A model generated the notes under the pieces. That model was not told where the DNA came from. It searched no databases and saw only the letters and a list, made by a program, of their open reading frames with translations. A program made the translations under genes and the position numbers. Positions 44,587 through 56,695 of a stretch of DNA of 64,000 nt are shown here, piece after piece. Within the stretch, counting starts at the first letter, position 1. Each line of letters begins with the position of its first letter. This DNA comes from Rhizophagus irregularis (taxonomy: Eukaryota; Glomeromycota; Glomeromycetes; Glomerales; Glomeraceae). The stretch spans positions 2,854,501 to 2,918,500 of the forward strand of contig NC_089453.1 in the NCBI RefSeq assembly GCF_026210795.1. Reading direction: 5' to 3'.

Positions 44587-46715
44587 ATGGATGAAACAAT
44601 TAAAGCAATTTTCCCTCATAATACTCATTAATTTTTTATTATTAAACGCTCAACCTACCTTTCAATCCGTATCGGATTACTCACATCATAATCAAGGTTG
44701 TTTTACGTCGAGTATAATCGATTATTTTAAGTTTGAATATGAGTGAATGCTAAATAAAAAACATTTTCAAAAAATTGAGAAATATTATCATCGCGTGAGA
44801 TTACCAATTACATTAAAGTAACAAATTTCACTTTATATTGATAATTTTACACCGTAAAATTGCTGAATCGCGATTGAAATTTCATTAAAATTGTTTTTTT
44901 TTTAATATAATAGTCACCGATCCACTACTAGATCTTGGACAACTGGAGATTATCAAGGTTATTAATTACTTTTTTTCAGCTTTAATATTGTTGCAGTTTT
45001 TAAAAAGCTGAAACAATGCTGTTGTTATTCAAAATTATCAATTACAAACTTGAATTCATTTCAGTAATTGATAATTTTTTAATACGCCATAAATTGCTTG
45101 AATCGCTTAAATCTCGACTTTCAATCGGTACTAAATAAAACTTGTTGTTTTTTAACTATAATAGTCGGTTCATTATTAGAACTTAGACAAGGAGGTTATC
45201 AATGTTATTATAACAATGAATTTTTTTCAACATTTACAGTTTCCAAAAAGCAAAAGATATTATCATCGAATAAAATCACCAATTGCAAACTAAATTTGAT
45301 TTAATTTTGTAATTGATAATTCTTACGATGTTTTAAATTGCTTTAAACTGTTAAATCTCCGATTGTATATTGGATACTAAATAAAATCGATATTTTTCAA
45401 TTATAATTATTAGTAACCCACAACCACAATTCCTGCTTCCAAAGGTTATTATATGAATGATTTTTTATCAGCGAGTAATTACAGAATTACAATAATACGG
45501 CGATGCTCATTAAGGTTATAAAAAAGTTAACCTTATTTAGAGATTCCGGTTTTCACGTATCTTTTAACAATTATCGGCTTTTTATTGCCGTTTTAATATA
45601 GTGATAGGAAATTAATATTGCCGACTTTACTAATGTTGTGATCTCTTAAAATTATAATTATATTCGATCTCCACAACAGTGATAATGCTGAACAAGGTTA
45701 TATACATAATAGTTTATACTTAATTTTCTTATAAATAAGATTGATAAGTATTAATCGTCGTGCTTATTTAATTATATTAGAAAACTTCCTTATCCCCTTA
45801 ATATCACAAACAATGATCTATTAAAAAGGTTTCATTATTATTTTTTTTTATTGCCATCTTCAAAAAGTTTAAACAAATTAATATGTTGAATAATAGGATT
45901 TGTTAATGTCCTTTCGTCCTTCGCAAGAAACGAATTATTTTGATTATAATGTTCGCCAAGGTTATTATACAATTGTTTAAACTCAGTATTGATCTTTTAT
46001 TGCCGTATTCAGTCCAAAGGTTAAGGTAAAATAATATCAGAAATAGAGATCCGAATTCGTAGTTAATAAAGTATAACGAGCCGAGAGCCGATGATCATCC
46101 AATTGAGTAATAATGATTTTCTTTTTTTCATTAGGATTAACTGATGAACGTATGCAAGAGCTCAAGGCAAATCCCTATAAAAATTCTTTTTGGAAAATTG
46201 TTCACATGTCCGAGTTTTTTTTGGAATAAAAACTAGAAAAATGATCATTTATCGGAAGAATATTTTTACAGGCCCAAACGAATGTCATGGGGTGAAAGTG
46301 GTAAATCACGAAATTTAACTTCGGAAAACGATGCTCTTGGAATGACGAAGCGGACAGATGTCTATTATTGTTCGGAGCGTAGCGAGACGGAAGGACATTC
46401 TATTGTTATGCACTAGACGATTTGATAGTTAACCCATGTAATTCCACCAACTACGTCATCCTATTAACCCCTGCATTTCCTTTATTGATTATATACCTCC
46501 TTTTGTAGTGTTAACAGTTGAGCTATTTTTCGTAATCAAATTTTTTTTTGTTTAGGTTGTAATAAAAAGATGTAAAAATAGAACTCTGGAATGGTGCCTC
46601 TAAGTGGATGTTCACCAATGGAGTTATTCAAAGGAACAGTGTTTTAATAAATGGAAACAAAAAGCAACATTATACAATAGGTTATTTCTTTGTGTTTTTT
46701 TTTAAAAAAAAAATA
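44587..46715 (+). pseudogene. Gene B: decayed copy of the Myb/SANT-like gene
   Basis: ATG at 44587 opens MDETIKAIFPHNTH, followed by a stop; exon 2 follows without a usable intron. The DHPDHPTL exon is deleted. Later unit exons are recognisable (ACCGATCCACTACTAGATCT after ATAATAG at about 44910; an equivalent near 45165; TAACCCACAACCACAATTCC at about 45414; CGCAAGAAACGAATTATTTT at about 45922), several out of frame. The long exon is nearly gone: GGATTAACTGATGAACGTAT at 46134, two MITE-disturbed stretches, and a fragment reading ELWNGASKWMFTNG at about 46582-46625. The last exon has an early stop. Clearly non-functional. Confidence 0.75.
46173..46274. mobile_element. About 100-bp CCCTATAAAA MITE in pseudogene B
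   Basis: Starts CCCTATAAAAATTC (46173), ends TTTTTACAGG (about 46272). The interior TAGAAAAATGATCATTTATC shows it is the same family, in opposite orientation, as the MITE at 62141-62237. The right TIR is degenerate. Confidence 0.7.
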
Positions 46716-46820
46716 AATAAAACTTTTTTGTTTCTGATGAGCCAATCGTTTTTTTAGAAAGGGCATTTTAAATGAAGAGAAAGATATATTTCAGTAGAAA
46801 GAATCCTGGACATATATAAT

Positions 46821-47003
46821 CCCTATAAAATATTTTATCCGTTATTTCTGTAAAAACTCCGTAAAATGAGCCTTTCACGGATCCATTCACGGAAATGTAA
46901 ATAATTCGATAAATTCCGCGATATAAGGTTATTAATTCCGGGAATATGAGCCTTTTACGGAAAAAGATGGAATATGAAAAACGGATTGACTTTTTTTATA
47001 GGG
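46821..47003. mobile_element. 183-bp CCCTATAAAA MITE, TSD AAT
   Basis: CCCTATAAAATATTTTATCC (46821) and TTTTTTTATAGGG (ending 47003), flanked by AAT (46818-46820 and 47004-47006). The interior contains GTAAAATGAGCC and its inverse-like partner GAGCCTTTTACGG; the Tnp2 element ends carry CCGTAAAATG and GGAAAAATGAGCCCATCCG, so this may be its deletion derivative. It splits the last exon of pseudogene B. Confidence 0.85.
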
Positions 47004-47883
47004 AATATGTCTTTAAATGATCCTAATAAGCGAAAAATGACTGAAGAAACAAGACCAACTGAATAGAAAAGGAGTTGAAAATTATTCATGAAAATGAGTC
47101 AAGAACGTAGGAAAGGGAAGGGAAGAGAAATATGATTTATTAATTCAAACTTGCCAATATTTTCAGTAGGTGTAGTCTAATTGAACGAAAAAGAAGTCAA
47201 TATTCTCTATTTCATTATTCATGTTTACTGTATCACGGGTCATGTTACCCGGAGGTATACTACTTGAGTGGATATTATAGTGCGCATAGGGGGAATACTA
47301 TGGCATGGGATATACGGAAATCGTCGAAAAAAAAGTTTGATATTTAATTTTTTAATAAAAAAAGTCTCCTTATGTAAAAGGAAGATATATTTATATCAAT
47401 TTTCTTTCTTATGAAAGAACGTATTTGATTGTATTATTACTAAAAAAAATAATATAGTCCCTACGGAACATGTACTCCGGAAATGGCAATAAAATAATCA
47501 ATACAAAAATAATTTTGCACACATTTTACCGCTTTGTTACAATCAAACAATAAACATTGTGATGTAACCAAATTAGGCAAATTTTCTTTCAAAATAAAGG
47601 AAATAATGAAGTAAAATCAAATTACGCCAAGATTTCTGATGAACTACTATAAATAAATCTCTCATTGATTTTGTACGATACATTCACCGTATTTATGATT
47701 CAATAATATGTAATTTTCGCACGGATCAAGCTGATTTTGTTTGCTGATCACCGTACAATTTAGTTTTCACCCCTACTTCCAATGATTTTGGCTAGTGAGC
47801 TAGTGAGCCGGGTCCGATTGATCAACATCTGGAACTTTTGATTTGTAATCATTTGGGGCTCATGTCTTCTGCCGTCATTATAT

Positions 47884-48108
47884 CCTGTAAAAAATGTTTG
47901 TCCGATAAATATTCGGAATGGTTCAATTTTCCGGACATTCGCACGCTATTATACAATATTTGTTACAATTTAACACAATATGCGGAGATTGAGAATTTTT
48001 AACCACATAAAAAACGTACAATATCATGATGAATGTACAATAAATGTCAAGTAAATGTTCGATTTTCCAAACAAGAAACCGAACAGTGTTTGGACAATTT
48101 TTTATAGG
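47884..48108. mobile_element. Degenerate CCCTATAAAA-type MITE
   Basis: Left TCCTGTAAAAAATGTTTGTC resembles the inverse of the right end (CCCTATAAAAAATTGTCCAA) ending near 48108. Interior words TCCGATAAATATTCGG and CCGAACAGTG. TSD not clear. Confidence 0.5.
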
Positions 48109-48380
48109 GATGGAATCCAAGCTAATTTCACGTCGGATCAAATGGGAACCTGGGGCGAAAATTAGTATAGCCACAATATCAATCATCAATAGTTAGTTTA
48201 TTTTGACAATAGTGATACAATAAATACAATGAATGAACATCTATGTGACTGAAATATTAATTTTAATTTACTCGTAAAATTTCGCTATTTATCAAATCCA
48301 GTATTTATAGTAATTTGTTAAAATGTACTAAATGAAGGAACGAAAACAAATTTTAATAATATTTTTAACATTTAACAAAT

Positions 48381-48631
48381 CCCTATAAAAAAGGAATGTT
48401 TAGAATATATACGTAAAATATACAATATACATAAAATGTCTATAGAATGTCCATAAAATATATAAAAAATATACAAAATGGGCTCACTGTATATAAAATG
48501 TACAAAAAAGTATATGAGTCCCCTTTGCATATATCCTATGTATTCTATGGACATTCTATAGACATTTTATGTATAATGTACATTTTATGTTTATTTTATG
48601 TATGTTTTCTGAACATTCCTTTTTTATAGGG
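48381..48631. mobile_element. 251-bp palindromic CCCTATAAAA MITE, TSD AAT
   Basis: CCCTATAAAAAAGGAATGTT (48381) is mirrored by AACATTCCTTTTTTATAGGG (ending 48631). AAT flanks at 48378-48380 and 48632-48634. Inner TAAAATGTCTATAGAATGTC is mirrored by GACATTCTATAGACATTTTA, so most of the element is one long inverted repeat. ORFs inside on both strands are by-products of the palindrome. Confidence 0.88.
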
Positions 48632-49130
48632 AATCCTTTATTCTTTTTTTGCATTATAATTGTTATCAATATCAAATGTATTAGTGTCTAATTCCTCTAT
48701 ATATAAAATTTTGTTTTTTTATTAACATAATGACAAAAATTTGGTTTATTGCATTAGTGTTACGATCCGCGGATGGCGGATACTAATTGATCCGGATATC
48801 CGACGGATGATCCGCAGAAATCCGAGGATTATAATACCGACGGATATCTGCGCTCACATGAATCTGAACTTTCTACAATCTACATTTTTATTTCGAGCTG
48901 CTAATTTCATTGATCTTTTGAAAAACCGAATTTTGAAGCCCTTGTATGAGTGTTTTACGTCCAGTATGGTTTGTAATTTTTTGGTTAGCCAGTGCAATCA
49001 ATACCACTCATTTTGCATATTTTATATTTTCATTTCAATCGGGTTTGTATATTAATAATATAAATTAATTGATTAGTAATAAATAAATAGATAATTTAAT
49101 GAAATAAATAATAGCGTTAAATTTACCATC
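48632..49130. other. Intergenic with a GATCC-rich patch
   Basis: At about 48763-48860 a patch of repeated GATCCG/CGGAT words (GATCCGCGGATGGCGGATAC) looks like the subterminal part of a MITE; no partner end is seen. The ORF 48741-49055 runs through it and is not supported. Confidence 0.4.
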
Positions 49131-50060
49131 TCGTTTGCATTCTTGGAGATAAAATGGTTCAGCTACTTAAGGACGATAAGACAAATATTTTTCATAAATT
49201 TCAATTATATCTGGATTATTTGGTAAAATAAGTAGCCTTCCCATGATTTCCGATTTCTACCGCTGATTCTATATATATGTAATATATCAAAACCTCCATT
49301 CTTCACGTTTTTTAAAATTCTCAGCCATTAAATAAAAATGTTCTCCCACGTAAACCTAATACAGTATATTGCGTTATAAAAAAAAAACTATTTTGAACTT
49401 CTTCGTTAGACAATCATTGGAACCATTTTTTTCTCCTTGATTTCCCTGAATAAACCTGCTAGAATTGCTTAAATATTTTGTTTTCAATTTATATGACTGA
49501 ATTTTGATTTAAATAACGATAAATTGCTGAAACAGTTGCTTTAATTGAAGAAATTGCATTTTTCTGTTTCATGACTGCTAAATATCGTGCTTAATTCCAA
49601 CACTTTTATTTCAAATATCTCCTCCAGTTTTCCCCATAATTATTTTTAGCACAAAATATTTCTACAGCACGTATCCAATTATTGATAGAATATTTTGTAT
49701 TCTTTAATTTTTCCAGTTACACAAAAGAAGTTTACATTTTTTCAAATTGTCACTTGAAACTTTTTTTCAATAGTCAAAATTATTATGAATAATATTAATT
49801 CGTGATCCAGATGCATGTCTATCAGTAAAAATTCGTAAATAATAAGAATCTGCCGCCGTCGTCACAAAGACAAGTCATTTTTTAATTTTCATTGGAAGGG
49901 AAATTAATAATGCATTCGAAAGTTGTGGTTTTTCTGCTATAAAATACTGCGTAATATTTTCATTTTGTTGCACTGGATGCAGTGATACCTTACCCACAAA
50001 AATGCCAATTAAATAAATTTCATTAATGATCAAAATTTCGCCCCGTTTTTTGATAGTGTA
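49131..50060 (-). pseudogene. Possible decayed gene fragment, unrecognised
   Basis: Minus-strand frames give protein-like stretches: QYFIAEKPQLSNALLISL (about 49950-49900), LVFVTTAADSYYLRIFTD and ASGSRINIIHNNFDY (about 49875-49790), separated by stops. No motif can be named; a transposon remnant is likely. Low confidence. Confidence 0.25.
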
Positions 50061-51179
50061 ATGCCGTAACTTACCTAGTAAATTTATTAATTGTGGGGCG
50101 CAGTATTATATTAATATTAGTATATAAATTTTTTATAGTTTAAAATTGTATTTTAATTGGTCCGCAATGACATTAAACTATGATGAACCAAAATTAGGAA
50201 AGGATTAACGTCCGAGATGACGTTAAACTAATGAATTAATATATCAGGTGATTAATTTGTAGATCATGACATTAAATTAAAGGATAAGTTAATTGGTTCT
50301 ACAATTAAGGAGATAGTTGAGCAATGATAACATTGTTAATTTTGAGGTGTAAGATGAAACAGCACTTTTTAGCAATGTGTCCACCAAATATTTGGTTTTA
50401 CACCGCTTTTTAGCAGTGTGTTTAGTAAATATTTAGATTTGAGGCAACGCTCAATATAAAGAGGTGTAGGATTAATCGTGTACAATTTAAATATAAATAG
50501 ATGGTGATTTTGGACTTTAAAATCAGGTTACGAATTTTAGAGAATAATTTTTAAAATGTGTAGGTCTAGTAATACATTGCCTTAATTGAGCGTGGCTACG
50601 AAGTTTATGATTCCTAAACTATATATATATATCATATATTGATATTATATTTTAGCATATTTCTCTAATTTTATATTTGCATATTTTTTACATATAGAAT
50701 ATGATATTCCATTAATTAATTTTCACCATATAACAAAGATATTGCAAAATACGCTAGTTGAGCAATTTATTGATATGAGAGTGATTGATCAATGTATAGA
50801 TTCTTAAAATCATGTGAAAATAGTTTTATGATCCTAATGATAATTATATAGATTCAAATGGTGAAAGTAATTAGTAATTGCACGAATCAATAAATAGTAC
50901 AAATTTCAAACAAATTTCAAAAATCCATATTAAAATAATTGTACAATTTCCATTTAATAAATGTTAGAATTTAATAACTTTATAAAAAATCTACAATAAT
51001 CATACATTTAAGTTTACGAAATAAAATTTAAATATCAGAATATTAATAATGTTATGAAAAGCCTACAATAATCATATGATTAAATTTTATAAAAAAATGC
51101 GAATTTATTCAATTATACAAATACTAAACAAAAACTAGATGATTATTACAAAAATAAAACAAAAACTGCACGATTTTTA
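50061..51179. other. Intergenic, AT-rich
   Basis: Small repeats only: TGACATTAAACT or TGACGTTAAACT words at about 50167, 50219 and 50266, and a near-duplicated stretch with CTTTTTAGCARTGTGT at 50355 and 50407. No gene or RNA is seen. Confidence 0.4.
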
Positions 51180-52640
51180 TACAATGACTTTTTACTAGGT
51201 TGTTATTATTAAAAAAAAATTGAAAAGTTTTATTTATACAATATCTGCCTTATTTATTATTATACGATCTATTGTTATTAGAAAAAAAACTTAGAAAAAA
51301 TTTCTGAAATATTTTATTATATCTATAACGATCTATTAGCATTATTATAAAAAAAAAATTGGAAAATTTTATTTATACAATATTGTCTTACACATTATTA
51401 GAAAAAAAAAATTAAAAAAAAATTCTGAAAGATCCATAACGATCTATTGGTATTATTAGAAAATTTACACAATATCTGTCTTATATATTATAGCTATTAT
51501 TAGAAAAAAAATTTTTTAAAAAAAAAATTCTGAAAGATTTTATTATATTTATAACGATCTATTGACATTATTAAAAAAAAAATTGGAAAATTTTATTTAT
51601 AAAATTTTTGCCATATGTATTATACCAATTTATTGTTATTAGAAAAAAAAATTAAAAAAAATTTTGAAAGATTTTGTCAGGTTTATTGGCATTATTAAAA
51701 AAATTGGAAATTTTTAACCTATTAGAAAAACAAATTCAAAAAAAAAATTCCGAAAGATCCATAACGATCTATTGCTATTATTAAAAAAAATTGGAAAGTT
51801 TTATTTATACAATATCTGCCTTATTTATTATTATACGATCTATTGTTATTAGAAAAAAAAACTTAGAAAAAATTTCTGAAATATTTTATTATATCTATAA
51901 CGATCTATTAGCATTATTATAAAAAAAAAATTGGAAAATTTTATTTATACAATATTGTCTTACGTATTATACCTATTATTAGAAAAAAAAATTCAAAAAA
52001 AAAATTCTGAAAGATCTATAGCGATCTATTGGCTTTATTAAAAAAATAAATCAGAAAATTTTATTTATATCTGCCTTATATTATACGATCTATTGTTATT
52101 AGAAAAAAAATTTAGGTAAAATTTTTGAAATATTTTATTATATCTATAACGATCTATTGGCATTATTATAAAAAAAAAAATTGGAAAATTTTATTTATAC
52201 AATATTATCTTACGCATTAAACCCATTATTAGAAAAAAAAATTTTAAAAAAAAATTCTGAGAGATCTATAGCGATCTATTGGCATTAAAAAAATAAATCA
52301 GAAAATTTTATTAGAAAAAAAATTTAGAAAAAAATTCTGAAAGATTTTGTTACATTATCTATGGGCATTATTAGAAATTTTTATTGTCCGGAGGACAATA
52401 TATGTCTACGCACTATGAAAAAAAAATCGATCACGTGAGTTTATCTGTCCGCCACGTGATCGTCACCCAATGAAATCGGCAAATTTTAGTTTTTCGTTCC
52501 GGACTTACAACGGTTCCCGTTTCCTAGTTTATACAGTATCTGTCTCACGTATTATACCTATTATTAGAAAAAAAAATTTAATCTGAAAGATTTTATTATA
52601 TCTATAACGATCTATTGGCGTTATTAAAAAAAATGTTTCT
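51180..52640 (+). repeat. Irregular minisatellite, ACGATCTATTGG units
   Basis: Units of roughly 130-180 bp share ACGATCTATTGGCATTATTA, AAAAATTGGAAAATTTTATT, TATACAATAT and AAAATTCTGAAAGAT. About nine variable copies. The array is interrupted at about 52382-52530 by unrelated sequence with two hairpins (TTGTCCGGAGGACAA at 52384; CGATCACGTGA paired with CACGTGATCG at about 52428-52463). Confidence 0.75.
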
Positions 52641-53280
52641 CTATCTTTTTTATCAATAATAATATAAAAAAATGTTGTGAAACATTTTTATATTAAAATA
52701 CTTTAACACTTAAAATTTTTATATATTATTATTGATAAAAAACGTTGCGAAACGTTTTTTTCTAAGTATAAACGTTTTTTTTAAAGTGTTTCAATATAAA
52801 AAAACGTTTCGCAACATTTTCTTATATTATTATTGATAAAAAACGTTGCGAAACGTTTTTTTTCTAAGTATAAACGTTTTTTTTAAGTGTTTTAATATAA
52901 AGAAATATATTTTTATATTATTATTAATAAAAAATGTTGCAAAACGTTTTTTTAAGTGTTTTAATATAAAAAAACATCCTGCAACATTTTCTTACATTAT
53001 TATTAATAAAAAACGTTGCGAAACGTCTTTTTCTAAGTGCTTTAATATAAAAAAAATGTTTTGTAACATTTTTTATATTATTATTGATAAAAAACGTTGC
53101 GAAACGTTTTTTTCTAAGTGCTTTAATATAAAAAAAATGTTTTGTAACATTTTTTTTATATTATTATTGATAAAAAACGTTGCAAAACGTTTTTTTCTAA
53201 GTGTTTTAATATATAAAAAACATTTTGCAAATATTTTTTATATCATTATTGATGAAAAGCGTTGTACAAAATATTGCTTG
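52641..53280 (+). repeat. Palindromic minisatellite, AACGTTGCGAAACGTT core
   Basis: Six to seven units of about 80-105 bp. Each has AAAAAACGTTGCGAAACGTT (an inverted repeat), TAAGTGTTTTAATATAAAA, and a second inverted repeat (AAAATGTTTTGTAACATTTT), joined by TATTATTATTGAT. Every unit can form two hairpins. The open frame across the array (52846-53298) merely repeats the unit (FKCFNIKK). Confidence 0.85.
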
Positions 53281-53513
53281 AGTTATCCTATAAACTAATA
53301 ATTAGAAACTAATAATTTATATCTTATTGGCTTCATTTTTGCTTAGATGAATCTAATGGTGATATAAGAATGATGATATCACAAAAATTGAATCCTCATT
53401 GGCTAAGACGAGCAATGTGATATATCACGTGACCAATAATATGTAACGACTCGTGTAGAAATTCAATGATCATCCAGGGTAATGTTTGCATCCAGGGTAA
53501 ATTTTCAAAATCC
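53281..53513. other. Intergenic
   Basis: No gene. GATGAATCTAATGGTGATAT at 53346 and CATCCAGGGTAATGTTTGCA at about 53471 hint at fragments of the module and of the following palindrome cluster. Confidence 0.35.
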
Positions 53514-53833
53514 TATAATGCGCCATACTGTTCAAAAATCCCGGGTGATCACCCTGGATGCATCCAGGGTCATCCTGGATTTTTGAACAGTACGGCGTTT
53601 AATAATCCAGGGTAAATCCTGGATACATCCCGGGTGGCTACCCGGGATTTTTGAACAGTATGGCGCATTATAGCATCCAGGGGGACCACCCGGGATGTAT
53701 CCATGGTCATCCTGGATTTTTGAACAGTACGGCGTTTGATAATCCAGGGTAAATCCTGGATTGATCCCGGGTAGCTACCCTGGATGCATCCAGGGTGGCC
53801 ACCCAGGATTTTTGAACAGTATGGCGCATTATA
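53514..53833. mobile_element. Nested GC-rich palindrome cluster (foldback element)
   Basis: Outer ends TATAATGCGCCATACTGTTC (53514) and GAACAGTATGGCGCATTATA (ending 53833) are exact inverses. Inside, GATTTTTGAACAGTAYGGCG recurs three more times, and CATCCAGGGT, CCCGGGTGATCACCC, CCCGGGTGGCTACCCGGG and CATCCAGGGTGGCCACCC make further palindromes. A basic palindrome of about 75 bp appears duplicated at about 150-bp period. GC content is far above the surroundings. No ORF. Confidence 0.8.
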
Positions 53834-53919
53834 ATATTCTGTGGTGGGTACTGGAACAAAAAAAATACTGGCTAGTTTCTAAATAAAGTTGACTTCGTTA
53901 AAAAAAAAAAAAAAAAAAA

Positions 53920-55930
53920 ATCTTATTCACCAATTATTAATACCAAAAACCTACCAAAAAAATGCGTGTTCCCTGTTCATAATTTATTTATCTTAAAACG
54001 AGAGCATAAAACATCAACATGTATATGATCAAAGCTAAACACCCTTTTAATCACGTTACATCACCACCAGCGGCAGATTCATCAGATATAACAATTTCTG
54101 CGACTCATTTATCACCTAACATTATCAATTGCATCATAGGCAACGAAACATTCTATTGAGTTATTGGATACCCTCGCACGCGCATTTTCGTGTGAACAAA
54201 ACATCACCTTTTACACTGACGGAGCTTCACGACCAGCATACTTACCATCTGACCAGACTCTGACTACTACTAACATGGGCTTCGGATGGGTCAAAGTAAG
54301 CAATAAATCTCCACTATACACTTTTCATGGCAATACCACCTTCACGTCATCATCCACCAAAGAAGAATGATTCGCTATGATACTCACGTCTTTATTAACA
54401 TGCCCACCAAAATTCACCATCAATATTTATACAGACTCGCAGAATTGTATCAACACTTTTCATCTTGTTAACGACGCATTAACATCGGACAGAAAAATCC
54501 TAATGATCAACAATCACCACGCATAGCACATTATCAAATTCTTGATCAATAACATGACTTTGAATATCACACTACACAAAGTTAGAGCTCATTCTAACAT
54601 TTATTATAATGATCTAGCAGATGTCAAAGCAAAAAAAGGTCTTGACATACTTCCAATGTATATTAACCTGAAATTCGTCCCGGATGCCACAATGTCTCCC
54701 TTTTGGGATTCCATTGGCACCATTGATAGAGATATCAGAAAATTCAGTATAATAGTTACAGATGCACATACTTTTGATTCTTTCATCAACAACTCCAAAT
54801 TATGATACTTTTTCACACCACAATTTAAATGAAATCAATTGGTCCATCACGCAAGTTTGGCTCAAATATAATGAAACTACGGACGTATGCAGTTCAGAGA
54901 AATCCAACAAGATGAATTCAAACTGAAATGCCTGAAATAACATATTACCTTGCGGCGATAAATTAAAATCACATTATCCTTCACGGTATACTGATATTCA
55001 GAAGCCCATCAAATGCCCAATTTGCAAAATGGAAGACGACACAAATTCACACTTAGGTTTCCGTTCTTCCAGAACTTAATCACATCATCAAAGATTTTAA
55101 AGCCAGCCTACATACTAAAATCTCTTTGCATGCCGATCAACGCATAACAACATATTTGCTCAATCAAGATCTGAACAATTCTCCTCTTTTCCATCCTATA
55201 CGGACAAATCACACCCAGTTTATCTATTACTTCACAACTTCATTCCGCAACTACTTGTGGATCTAATCAATCAATACACCAACCGATTTAACGTAACGAA
55301 AAAGCTAACAATAGAATTTATGTTGCAGCTACACACAGAAGCTATGAAACAATGGGACATAACGGAAGGTATCACTACTACGAAAAAGATACACCACAAG
55401 AAAAAATGTCACCAACGGATTAAAAACTGATCAAAACCTAATCTTACATTCACAAGCTCTCCTTTACCATTAAGGAATATTAACAAACATTACGATGAAA
55501 ATCATCAATTCGACGACAGACTACGTATCAACTATTATCAATGCCAGAAGACGGACGACCACTTCATTCCATTTTGGATCATCCTCATCACATCGAATTA
55601 TCTGCATGCGGATGGTTAGAATAATCTTTTATCAAATTGTTAGATAGACAACAATTTTATAGAGAATATTTACTATTTTTTTCTTATTTTTCTTTATTTT
55701 CATCTCATTATAATTTAGGTTTTTTTATCACTTCTTTTAATTTTTATTTTTATGATGTTAGCAGGATACTTGGATGCCTAGGGCTCATGGTTGAATATTA
55801 GGCAGGACAACTTCTTTATAGGGGGGTTGAAATTACTCATGTATGTTGTTTAGTCTTGTATTTGTAATACCTGCTACGGCAGTTGTTTGTTCTTTCCGTA
55901 GATAATAAAAATAAAAATAAAATAAAAATT
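53920..55930 (+). pseudogene. LINE B: 5'-truncated LINE with RNase H remnant
   Basis: The preserved part starts after an A21 run (about 53899-53919). RNase H catalytic segments are FYTDGASRPAYL (about 54212), SSSTKEE followed by a stop (54368-54370), NIYTDSQNCINTF (about 54424) and [12 protein letters not shown] (about 54592). Next is a finger-like CPICKMEDDTNSHLGF (about 55017) and a decayed C-terminus. The 3' end is AATAAAAATAAAAATAAAAT at about 55904, as in LINE A. Same family as LINE A, older or more damaged. Confidence 0.75.
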
Positions 55931-56257
55931 TATTTTTATACTTAGTTCTATTTTCTTTTATAAAATATTTATCTTATAATATGGTTAATTTGGTCCACCA
56001 TGACCCTAAACTGGAGGACAGATAAGTATGGTTATAGTGGATAGGATCTTTATTTAGTTAAAGACGCTAGAATTATTATAAATAGAGCACTATGAATTAG
56101 GATTTGGGCACAGTTTTATAATATTAATAAAGTTTATATTTTGCCACAGCAAATAATACCTCTGCGATGGTCTGGTTGGTAAAGAGATATACCTTTATGG
56201 TTATTTCTTGCAGGTAATGCTGCGAGGCCATCTGGAAGTAGTTCTGCTTTAGACGTC
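55931..56257. other. Intergenic
   Basis: No supported gene. A GC-richer patch (56155-56260, with GCGATGGTCTGGTTGGTAAA) resembles a tRNA D-arm only superficially. TATAAATAGAGC at about 56078 could be a TATA box, but nothing downstream confirms it. Confidence 0.35.
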
Positions 56258-56501
56258 CCCCCTAATTTGGCTACATCACAAATGTTTAAAATAATAAATA
56301 CAAAAATAATTTTGCACACACTTATTATATATTGTCATTTCCGGAGTACATGTTCCGTAAGGTCTATATCTTTTTTTTGCCAATAATACAATGGAGTACG
56401 TTATTCTTTCAAAGGAAAAAAAATTGTTATAAGTATATCCTTTTTACATAGTAGGATTTTTTATATTAAAAAATTAAATTTTTTTTACAATTACCGTATA
56501 T

Positions 56502-56593
56502 CACGGGCCATAGTACTCCCCCATGTATAGTATAGTATCTAACCATGTAAATATACCCCGGGTATAAACAAGATTGGGATAATATGGCCCGTG
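56502..56593. mobile_element. 92-bp MITE, CACGGGCCATAGTAC ends
   Basis: CACGGGCCATAGTACTCCC (56502) is mirrored by GGGATAATATGGCCCGTG (ending 56593); the interior has TAGTATAGTATCTAACCATG and CCCCGGG. The orthologous insertion lies downstream of gene A at 40140-40227. Confidence 0.75.
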
Positions 56594-56695
56594 AAATACT
56601 GATATAAAATTTTGACTTTTGTTTTCGTTCAACTAGACTACGACTACTGAAAATATTTTGGCATTAATAAACTATATTTCTCTTCTCTTTTCTTT

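Larger units (their letters stand above)
39615..47710. repeat. Block 1: 8-kb diverged inverted repeat with genes A and B
   Basis: The left arm (from 39615) and right arm (to about 47710) are inverted copies. Landmarks include the block edge (GCCTAATTTGGCTACATCA at 39869 against the inverse near 47575), GGAGTACATGTTCCGTA at 39969 against its inverse at about 47465, and exons of genes A and B in mirrored order. The centre is near 43.7 kb. Arms differ by substitutions, indels and MITE insertions in the B arm. The same structure occurs at 56258-63300. Confidence 0.85.

Noticed and set aside
48372-48629. 60-codon ORFs on both strands
   Set aside because: They lie wholly inside a palindromic MITE and mirror each other.
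52846-53298. 150-codon ORF with FKCFNIKK repeats
   Set aside because: It only follows the palindromic minisatellite; unit length multiples keep the frame open by chance.
56155-56260. tRNA-like patch GCGATGGTCTGGTTGGTAAA
   Set aside because: No acceptor stem pairing, anticodon arm or T-arm GTTCRANNC could be laid out.
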